Assembly (NCBI GenBank): GCA_963814955.1
Contig: CAWFEX010000006.1
Coordinates: 882,383 to 946,382 of the forward strand
DNA length: 64,000 nt
From: DATCJA01 sp963814955
GTDB taxonomy: Bacteria; Acidobacteriota; Vicinamibacteria; Vicinamibacterales; UBA2999
Reading direction: 5' to 3'
Under the pieces are notes generated by a model. That model was not told the DNA's origin. It searched no databases and worked only from the letters and a program-made list of their open reading frames with translations. The translations under genes were made by a program, and so were the position numbers. How positions within the stretch are numbered: the first letter of the stretch is position 1; every line of letters starts with the position of its first letter. Shown piece after piece: positions 36,607 to 44,021 of the stretch.

Positions 36607-38584
36607 GTGTGGGAGTTCATGATCGAACCCGCCGACGGCGCTGCGGGTCTCATCGGTGCGAGCCGGTTGTACATGCCAGACGCCGAGCGCGCGCGGGCGA
36701 CGCACTGCGGAAGTGTCGAAGCCTGGGAGGCATTGCTCGCGAGATCGCGAGAGCGCCCCGACGAGTTCTGGGCCGACGTTGCGCGCGAGCTGGAGTGGAT
36801 GCGGCCGTGGGACGTCGTGCAGGAAGGGCGCTTTCCGCATTTCAAGTATTTCGTGGGCGGCGTGGGCAACCCGACGGTCAACCTGCTCGATCGCCACCTG
36901 GCGCGGGGCGCCGACAACCGGCTCGCGCTCATCTGGGAGGGCGAGGACGGCCAGACGCGCTTCTTCACCTATCGGATGCTCTTCGTCGAGGTGTGCAAGT
37001 GCGCCAACGTGCTGAAGGGCCTCGGCGTCAGGAAGGGCGATGCCGTCGCCATCTTTACGCCGAACCTGTGGGAAGCCATCGTCGCCGTCCTGGCCTGCTT
37101 CCGGATTGGCGCGCTCTTCAATACCGTGTTCTCCGGCTTCTCCGCCCGCTCGCTGCGAGATCGTCTCGAGTCGTTCCAGCCGAAGGTCATCCTCACCGCC
37201 GATGAAGCCGTGCGGCGCGGCCAGCGCGTGCCGCTCAAGGCCACGGTGGACGAGGCCATCAAGGGCCTGCCCTGCGTCCAGACCGTGATCGTTGTTCGCC
37301 GCACGGGTGCGCCCGTGGCCATGCGCGAAGGGCGCGATCGCTTCTGGCACGACCTCATGCGGCCAGCGTCACCTCGCTTGCGCTCCCGAGCCGATGGAAG
37401 CCAACGAACCGGGCATCGTGTTCTACACGAGCGGGACGACGGGCAAGCCCAAAGGCATCGTCCACGCTGCCATGGCGTTCGTCGTCAACAACTACGTCTA
37501 CGCGAAGTACCACCTGGACCACCATCAACACGATGTGCTCTGGTGCACGGCCGACATCGGGTGGCTGACCATGCACATCTGGGGCATCGTCGGCGCGCTC
37601 GCCAACGGCGTCACGACGGTGGTGTTCGAAGGCGCGATTGATTATCCGACGCCGGAACGCTTCTACCAGATCGTCGATCGCTACCGGGTGAACAAGATTT
37701 TCACCGCGCCCACGGCCATCCGCATGCTCATGCGGCATGGTGATGCGTTGATGGCGACGTATGACCTGTCGTGCCTGGAGGTCGTGGCGCTTGTCGGTGA
37801 GCCGCTCAATCCCGAGGCGTGGCACTGGACCTACGAGACGCTTGGCAAGGGCCGCATCTACGTGAACAACACATGGGGGCAAACCGAGCTCTCCGGCTGC
37901 CCGCTGGCCGGCGCTGCGTGGCTCACACCCATGAAGCCAGGGTCGTGCGGTCCGGCGTTTCTCGGGGCTGAGGTCGATGTGGTGGACGACCAGGGTCTAC
38001 CGGTCGGCGTGAACACGACGGGGAATCTGGTCATCCGCCGGCCGTTCCCGATGATGCTGCGGACGCTCTGGCGCGAGCCGGAGCGGTTCGTGCGGAGCTA
38101 CTTTTCGCAGGTGGACGGCTGCTACTTCACCAACGATGCCGCCGTGAAGGACGCCGACGGCCACTTCTGGGTTACCGGGCGCGTGGACGACGTGATCAAC
38201 GTCGCGGGGCACCGGTTGAGCACCATGGAAATGGAAAGCGCGATCATGGAGTGCTCCGGCGTCGCCGAAGTCGCCGTCGTCGGTGCTCCCGATCCAATCA
38301 AGGGTCTCGTGCCGGCGGCGTTCGTGACGCTCAAGGTGGGCCAGGCCGCGTCGTCTGAAATCGAGCAGTCCATCCGCACGCAGGTCGCCGAGAGCATCAG
38401 CAAGATCGCGGTGCCGGAGCGCGTGATCTTCACCGATGTGCTGCCCAAGACGCCGAGCGGCAAGATCATGCGGCGCCTGCTCAAGGAGATCATGGCCACC
38501 GGCGAGGTCGGGTCCGACGTGACGGCGCTCGAAGACGGCACGTCCGTCGAGAAACTGAAGGCGCTCGTGAAGGCGGGGCGCTAG
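36607..38584 (+). pseudogene. Acetyl/acyl-CoA synthetase (AMP-forming), one frameshift
   Basis: The frame covers about 659 residues, normal for acetoacetyl/acetyl-CoA synthetase-like enzymes. The N-terminus has WDVVQEGRFPHFKYFVGG; the first frame runs to 37641 but becomes nonsense near 37365-37385. The next frame holds the AMP-binding P-loop FYTSGTTGKPKGIVHA, NNTWGQTELSG, and the A10 motif KTPSGKIMRRLL with catalytic Lys. It activates a carboxylate with ATP and CoA. The true start is unclear: GTG 36607 and ATG 36619 both follow an in-frame signal-peptide-like sequence (FFLLSANAAFAQTKSPIEG) after the DinB stop, perhaps a remnant of another gene. Confidence 0.82.
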
Positions 38585-38620
38585 TCGGCCGCGCGGTTGA
38601 TCGGCGAGGAACGTCGGCCA

Positions 38621-39049
38621 TCATCGGAGCTCCTTCCGCATGACGATCGCCGAGGCCGGACACGCCGACTGGAACTCTGCCGACCGTTGAACGGACATTG
38701 GCACTTTGTCGCGGCCAATCTGCTCGAAGCCGAACCTGGGAAAGAAGCGCTCCGCCGTGGTCGTCAAGAGGAAGACGGTGCTCGCGCTGTGCGTTGTGGC
38801 CAGGCGCAGCGCCGCATCAGTCAACTGATGCCCGAGCTGCTTGCCTTGAAAAGCTGGTTCAACCGCAACGGACCGTAACAGGGCGCCGTCAGCGTATAGC
38901 TCCAACGCCGCCGTGCCGACGATTTCGTCGCCCTCTCTCGCGACGAGCATGGTCGGCAAATGCTCGTCGACGCCGGCGAGTGGCAGATGGAGTCGCTCGA
39001 GCAACGAGTGGATCTGGGGCAGGTCACGTTCCGTCGCGGCCTCGATCAT
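38621..39049 (-). CDS. arsN2: Arsenic resistance N-acetyltransferase
   Basis: The ATG at 39049 overlaps the arsR stop (ATGA), so the 142-residue protein is translationally coupled to arsR. It is a GNAT fold: LLRSVAVEPAFQGKQLGHQL carries the acetyl-CoA loop, and STVFLLTTTAERFFPRFGF and PASAIVMRKEL are typical of ArsN2. The frame to 39247 is antisense sequence and is excluded. ArsN2 proteins are found in ars operons and may acetylate an arsenical or a related inhibitor; the substrate here is inferred from the family. Confidence 0.88.
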   Translation of the reverse strand: MIEAATERDLPQIHSLLERLHLPLAGVDEHLPTMLVAREGDEIVGTAALELYADGALLRSVAVEPAFQGKQLGHQLTDAALRLATTHSASTVFLLTTTAERFFPRFGFEQIGRDKVPMSVQRSAEFQSACPASAIVMRKELR

Positions 39050-39474
39050 GTCTGCGACTCCTGCGCCCGGGGCGCACAGCACGCTCCACCAGCGGGAGTG
39101 TCGAGGACGTACAGCTGCCCGAACGCACGTTGAAACTGCCTTCGGTCCTGCGTCGCGGCTGGCAGCTGCTGCAACGCGTCGACGGCGGCAGCGACGACGC
39201 CTTGGACCACAGGACTGAGCGCTCTCGACACCTGGTAGTGCATCCACACACCGTCGCGGCGGGCGGCGACGAGTCCGCTCTTACGCAGGTAGGCAAGATG
39301 GCGGGAGACTGTCGGTTGCGGCAGTCCGAGGCTGTCGTGGATGTGGCAGACGCACACCTCGTTGTTGCCCAGCAGGGCGAGGATGCGTAGCCGCGTCTTG
39401 TCGGCCAAGGCCTTGAACAGACTCTCGAGCTCATCGACGGCCGCCCGGTGTTTCGAGGCGGTTGCGCGCTTCAT
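39046..39474 (-). CDS. arsR: ArsR-family arsenite-responsive repressor
   Basis: The protein has 142 residues with a winged helix-turn-helix: ELESLFKALADKTRLRILAL, then LPQPTVSRHLAYLRKSGLV as recognition helix. NNEVCVCHIHDSLG carries the CxC pair used by ArsR proteins to bind As(III). A further GGACCAP near the C-terminus may add thiols. It probably represses arsM and its own operon by binding the palindrome at 39507-39528 and releases DNA when arsenite binds. It is the first gene of the arsR-arsN2 unit. Confidence 0.93.
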   Translation of the reverse strand: MKRATASKHRAAVDELESLFKALADKTRLRILALLGNNEVCVCHIHDSLGLPQPTVSRHLAYLRKSGLVAARRDGVWMHYQVSRALSPVVQGVVAAAVDALQQLPAATQDRRQFQRAFGQLYVLDTPAGGACCAPRAQESQT

Positions 39475-39483
39475 ATATTCGGC

Positions 39484-39512
39484 TTGACAAATATATCACG
39501 GGTTAATATATT
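39484..39512 (+). promoter_or_regulatory. Sigma-70-type promoter for arsM
   Basis: TTGACA (39484-39489) is a consensus -35 box, and TATATT (39507-39512) is a near-consensus -10 box, separated by exactly 17 bases. The predicted start of transcription is near 39519, about 24 bases before the arsM ATG. The -10 box lies inside the ArsR-type palindrome. Confidence 0.75.
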
Positions 39513-39528
39513 CGCCAATACGAATATA
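39507..39528. promoter_or_regulatory. Probable ArsR operator
   Basis: TATATTCG (39507-39514) and CGAATATA (39521-39528) are perfect 8-base arms around a 6-base spacer. The site covers the -10 box and start site of arsM. It lies 33 bases from the arsR start codon on the other side. Half-site-like TATATTCG also occurs at the start of arsR. Confidence 0.72.
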
Positions 39529-39542
39529 CAAGGGGGAGCGAC

Positions 39543-40391
39543 ATGGACGCGATCAAGGAAGCGGTTCAGCAGAAGTACGGCGAGGCAGCCCTGCAAGCCA
39601 GAAGTGGCGCGAAGGCCGGATGTGGATGCGGAACCTGTTGTGGACCGGATCCCATCACCTCGAATCTCTATGACGAGACGCAGGCAGCGGGCGTGCCTGC
39701 GGAGGCGTTGCTGGCGTCACTCGGCTGCGGCAATCCAACTGCATTGGCGGAGCTGAAGGCCGGTGAGGTCGTCCTGGATCTCGGCTCCGGCGGTGGGATC
39801 GACGTGTTGCTGTCTGCCAGGCGCGTGGGCCCGACCGGTAAGGCGTATGGCCTGGACATGACAGACGAGATGCTGGTGCTCGCTCAGGAGAACCAGGCGA
39901 AATCCGGTCTCACGAACGTCGAGTTCCTCAAGGGCGAGATTGAGCACATTCCCCTTGCCGACAACTCGGTCGACGTGATCATCTCGAACTGCGTGATCAA
40001 TCTCTCGGCTGACAAGGAACGCGTGATCGCGGAGGCGTTCAGGGTATTGAAGCCAGGGGGCCGACTCGCGGTATCTGATGTGGTCATACGAGGTGACGAC
40101 GTTCCGTCTGAGGTTCGCCGCAGCATGGAGCTCTGGGTGGGCTGCGTCGCCGGCGCACTGGAGGAAGCGACGTATCGCCGCAAGTTGGCGGCAGCCGGAT
40201 TCGAAGCCGTTGACGTCGAACCGACGCGGATCTATCGCGCGGCCGATGCGAAGCCGTTTCTTGAGGAAGCCGGATTGTCAGACGCTGCGACGCTGCCGCA
40301 GATCGACGGGCGGTTCATGAGCGCCTTCATCCGCGCGCGGAAGCCTGTGCGCGAGTCGAAAAGCTGCTGCGAGTCAACGTGCTGCACGTGA
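39543..40391 (+). CDS. arsM: Arsenite S-adenosylmethionine methyltransferase
   Basis: The protein has 282 residues from the ATG at 39543, preceded by AAGGGGG. It has the SAM loop VVLDLGSGGGIDVLLSARRV and conserved arsenite-binding Cys in SNCVINLS and WVGCVAG. An N-terminal CGCGTCCG cluster and a C-terminal CCESTCC tail add thiols. The enzyme methylates As(III) stepwise to volatile or less toxic species. It is divergent from arsR and shares the control region, so it is probably induced by arsenite. Confidence 0.95.
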   Translation: MDAIKEAVQQKYGEAALQARSGAKAGCGCGTCCGPDPITSNLYDETQAAGVPAEALLASLGCGNPTALAELKAGEVVLDLGSGGGIDVLLSARRVGPTGKAYGLDMTDEMLVLAQENQAKSGLTNVEFLKGEIEHIPLADNSVDVIISNCVINLSADKERVIAEAFRVLKPGGRLAVSDVVIRGDDVPSEVRRSMELWVGCVAGALEEATYRRKLAAAGFEAVDVEPTRIYRAADAKPFLEEAGLSDAATLPQIDGRFMSAFIRARKPVRESKSCCESTCCT

Positions 40392-40544
40392 CTGGGCACG
40401 GCTGTCGGCGGCGCACTCATTGAGTCCGCTGTCACGCGGTTGCAAAGTGCCCTGTGGCAGGTTCCTCTTCTCGACCTGCCATGGTGGGCGCCCGAGATTG
40501 AGATGTCGGCGTCTGAAGTGCAGGCGGTGACGACGTTGTGGACT

Positions 40545-41762
40545 TCATTTCATTTCGAATGCGCCGATGTCGTACGCCGACCACTGCGGCCGCGGCGTGC
40601 CGATGATATCTCTCGTCACACTCGCCAGCGACATGCCGCGGTCCCTGGCGGGGCTTCCCGAGCGCAACTGGAAGTCGCGAGTGGAGGCATTCACGAATTG
40701 CGGATCACTCCAGAGATTATGTGATTCGGTCGTCCCCGCTCCGGCCGAATTGCGGTAGTTTCCGCTTACGCTCTGATAGCTGATGTTGTTCCGCAAAAGC
40801 GTCCCGGACGTCCCAGCCTCGAGATAGATCCCAAAATCAGCGTTCCCGTACACCGTGTTGTTGTAGATCTGGGTGTTCGACCCCCTATAGACGTAGATGC
40901 CCCCTGACGTGGCGGACGTGTTCCGGATGTTGTAAATCAGATTGTTGTAGATTTTCGTCCCCGTCGAGCCGTTTGCGACGATGACGCCCCACCCGCGCAT
41001 GCCGCTCACCGACCGGCCATCGCGAATGATTGTGTTCCGGATGGTGGTATTGCTGATCGACTGCCCGTAGCCGTTGTAGATATGCACACCGCCACCGACG
41101 AAATCGTAGATGTCGCAGGCGTCAATCAGGTTGTTCGACGACTGGATATAGAAGGCATGATGGTAGTCCGTTTGTCCGACGCGATGAATCCTCAGGTTGA
41201 TGAACTCGTTCCCACCAATGACCCCCGGCGCCAGTGCAGTGAGAAGGATGCCCTGCCCGGGCGCGCCCATCAATTCCGCATTCTTCACCCGAATGTGGTG
41301 CACGTTGTATCCAGAGCCGCCTTCGATTTTTATGAGGCCGCTCTGCACGTACGAGGCGTCCATGTTGATGCGGTCGAATTCGATGTACTGCTGCGTGCTC
41401 CAAAGGTTGACGACCCACCCACCAGACGTCGGCTTCAACCAGACAGTTTCCCCTGGCGCTGCGGCAATCCGAACCTTACTGGTCCAACTTGTACCCGAGG
41501 GCACGTTGTTGATGAGCGCCTCGGCGTAGGTGCCGCTCTTGACGAGCAGCGTGTCCCCGGGCTTCAGGCAAGTGACCGCGCTCCTCAGCGTCAGTTTCGG
41601 TGTTGACGCCGATTGCGTATCCGTGCACGAACGGCCGTCGTATCCGCTTCTCGAGACGTAGTAGGTCGCAGCGGCGGCCGGCATCGCCTGCAGTACCAGC
41701 ACACTCAGAACGAGAACGTCGACCAACAAACGAGTTCCAGAACAATAGAAAGGAACCACCAC
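40545..41762 (-). CDS. Secreted right-handed parallel beta-helix protein
   Basis: The protein has 405 residues with a signal peptide (cleavage near PAAAATY). YYVSRSGYDGRSCTDTQSAS and LRSAVTCLKPGDTLLVKSGT open a DUF1565/pectate-lyase-like beta helix. Repeated rungs such as NTTIRNTIIRDGRS, IYNNLIYNIRNTS and IYNNTVYGNADFG follow, and the end (SPARDRGMSL ... YDIGAFEMK) is the usual cap of choice-of-anchor/parallel beta-helix proteins. It may bind or cleave a polysaccharide. No catalytic set is certain. Confidence 0.85.
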   Translation of the reverse strand: MVVPFYCSGTRLLVDVLVLSVLVLQAMPAAAATYYVSRSGYDGRSCTDTQSASTPKLTLRSAVTCLKPGDTLLVKSGTYAEALINNVPSGTSWTSKVRIAAAPGETVWLKPTSGGWVVNLWSTQQYIEFDRINMDASYVQSGLIKIEGGSGYNVHHIRVKNAELMGAPGQGILLTALAPGVIGGNEFINLRIHRVGQTDYHHAFYIQSSNNLIDACDIYDFVGGGVHIYNGYGQSISNTTIRNTIIRDGRSVSGMRGWGVIVANGSTGTKIYNNLIYNIRNTSATSGGIYVYRGSNTQIYNNTVYGNADFGIYLEAGTSGTLLRNNISYQSVSGNYRNSAGAGTTESHNLWSDPQFVNASTRDFQLRSGSPARDRGMSLASVTRDIIGTPRPQWSAYDIGAFEMK

Positions 41763-42492
41763 TGGCGCACCTCACTGTGTGACGAAATGCCGCAAGAACG
41801 CGCGGCGATGTCGCCGGTGGGGACGCCGGCGTGCCAAAGTCCGCACGCACACAGTCAATCGGCATGCCACCAGATTTGCACGTGAAGTGCTCTCAAAACG
41901 CCTTTCTGCACGCAGGACAGTGAAGTCAAAAGTACACGTTTACATCCTTCGGGCTCGCGGGGCGGCATGAGTTCACGACGGGCGTGGACTACCCGACGAT
42001 TAAGAGACTGGATACTCGCGGTCCGTGGTCGCTATACATCACGGCAATGCTCTACATCCGGAAATCGCGCGCGTGGCTTGCGTGACTGATCCTGCGTACT
42101 GCTTGCACTGAAAGAGAACCTTGAAACTAACCAACGCGTTACTTGCAGAATTCCGATGCCGTCGATGCCGCCAGCGCCGGACCTGCCAGTAATGGTGACT
42201 CCTGGAAACCAGACGCACGCAACAGGCGCTGACAGAAGCGCTCAAGGATCGCCGCAGCGAGGGACTGCGCTGAATTTTTTGGGCTGACCGCCCCAAGCGA
42301 CGATTGGCACGACATCTCTTTTAGATGTCAATAACAAGAACGAGAGTGTCGGAGGTTTTACTGACTCTGCGCCCCCTGATGGCTTCTTGGTCCTCTTCTC
42401 CACAGGCGCGTTGAACAACACGATCAAAACAGGGACGGCGGAGAACAGCTTCGGCGACACATGCCGCCGAAGTTGCCCGCCAACGAGTCGGT
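41763..42492. other. Gene-free region of about 730 bases
   Basis: No frame here is convincing. A plus-strand stretch at about 42326-42500 reads LDVNNKNESVGGFTDSAPPD and could be the end of a decayed gene, while a minus-strand frame (42242-42460) has no family features. Base composition is less GC-rich than the neighbours. I see no RNA gene. Confidence 0.35.
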
Positions 42493-43659
42493 TTATCTGA
42501 CCTTCAGATCTACCTCGACTCGCCGATTTTGCTGGCGTCCCTGCCCCGTCGCGTTGGTCGCCACCGGATTGTCTTCGCCGTAGCCTTCCGTGGTCATCCG
42601 CGACCTGTCGATCCCGAGATCGGCGAGTTTGTTCATGACCGCTGTCGCGCGCTCCTGCGACAGCCTCAGATTGGCCGCATCGTTACCGGCGTTGTCCGTG
42701 TATCCCGTGATTTCCGCTTTCGCCTGCGGATATCCCCTGAGGATGTCGGCGATCTCGTTGACTTGCTGTAACGATGCCGCCGTTGTAAGCGTTTGCGCGC
42801 CGGTCCCGAACTCGAACCGGTAGGAACCAAGCCCCGCGGGCAACGCCGAGGGTACTGACGACGTACCGACTGGCCTCTCTTCAGGCCTGGCGGGGACGGC
42901 CTGGCGGGCCGCAGGTCTCGACTGAACCGCTACGTCACGTCGCGGCTCGTCGTGACGTGAGAGGAAATAGCCAGCGAGCGGAATCAGCAACAGCAGCGGC
43001 AGGGCCCACAACCAGACATTTCGATTTCGCGGTGCGGTTTCGTACACCGGTGCGGCAGGGACGTGGCGTCCACGCACATGCTCGGTGTCGTCGGTCCGCA
43101 CGTCACGCGTGGCGGGCGTCGTCTCGTCTCTGCCCAGTACGCGGGCGAGCCCTGCCGGCGCGTCCTGCAGGTACGCACGCTGGTCGTCCATGAGTCTCAC
43201 CAGGTTCGCTGCATTCCAACCCGTGCTGCGGATCCGCTTGGCGATCAGTCCCAGGACGATAGGTAAGGCGATGCTGAGGAGCGAAGAAGACGACGAACGG
43301 TTGACGCCGCCGCGCGACGCAACCCATTCACTGATCGCTCCCGAGCGGTTGCCGAATATCGCCTCCATCAGGGGGCCGCCGACGGTCATGAGGCTGTTGA
43401 TCCCGCCTGACGCTCTCACCGCAGTGGAGGGATGCGCGAACGTATCGGAGTCCAGCTTGTTTCGCGTGATCAAATCGAGAAGATTGCTGGCCTGATCAGT
43501 CGTTGTCGCTTTGTTCACGATGCCGCCGATCAATGCGGGTAGTGCAGCGGCAAACGCACTCTGCGTCATAACGGGGCTTTCTCCGAGGGCCGAGGCGATG
43601 CTGTTGAGTGAATCACCTCGGAAGCCGTTCATCAATTCGGTCATCAGATTGCTGGTCAC
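42493..43659 (-). CDS. DUF937-transmembrane-OmpA fusion protein
   Basis: The GTG at 43659 with AGGAG eight bases upstream gives 388 residues. Residues 1-130 are DUF937 (a YidB-like helical domain: LNSIASALGESPVMTQSAFA, ALPALIGGIVNKATT). A transmembrane helix (VWLWALPLLLLIPLAGYFL) follows, then a Pro/Arg linker and an OmpA C-terminal domain (ITGYTDNAGNDAANLRLSQE, GYGEDNPVATNATG, QQNRRVEVDL) that binds peptidoglycan. It would anchor a cytoplasmic DUF937 module to the cell wall. The frame is intact. Confidence 0.85.
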   Translation of the reverse strand: MTSNLMTELMNGFRGDSLNSIASALGESPVMTQSAFAAALPALIGGIVNKATTTDQASNLLDLITRNKLDSDTFAHPSTAVRASGGINSLMTVGGPLMEAIFGNRSGAISEWVASRGGVNRSSSSSLLSIALPIVLGLIAKRIRSTGWNAANLVRLMDDQRAYLQDAPAGLARVLGRDETTPATRDVRTDDTEHVRGRHVPAAPVYETAPRNRNVWLWALPLLLLIPLAGYFLSRHDEPRRDVAVQSRPAARQAVPARPEERPVGTSSVPSALPAGLGSYRFEFGTGAQTLTTAASLQQVNEIADILRGYPQAKAEITGYTDNAGNDAANLRLSQERATAVMNKLADLGIDRSRMTTEGYGEDNPVATNATGQGRQQNRRVEVDLKVR

Positions 43660-44021
43660 TGTGACAACTCCTTTCCTTCCCGAGCTGCTTGTGCTCGACG
43701 CGCGTGCCCCGAACGTGTTCGTGCCTCCCTTCACGTTCGAGGCGCAAGTTCGATGCCTTCAAAACCCCGTATTTCGCGGGCATCACGTCGAACACTCCCT
43801 CAAGCCCACCGTATGTCGTGATCGCGCTGCAAAATGGCCCGGGTGTTGGAGAAAAAGCGGACCGTTCAGCAATTGCGATTATCAAGTGGTCGGGCGGAGG
43901 TGGTCGGCCCGGCTCTCGCGTCGGTCACGAAATATCGTGACCGTGAATGCACGCTGAAGTGTCTGGCCGTCTATAATCGCCGCACCAAACCATTAGTCCA
44001 CTTCCGGTTCGCCCGGATTGA
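43660..44021. other. Divergent intergenic region
   Basis: About 360 bases between the DUF937-OmpA gene and the kinase gene. No gene supported; it should carry both promoters, but I see no clear boxes. Confidence 0.35.
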
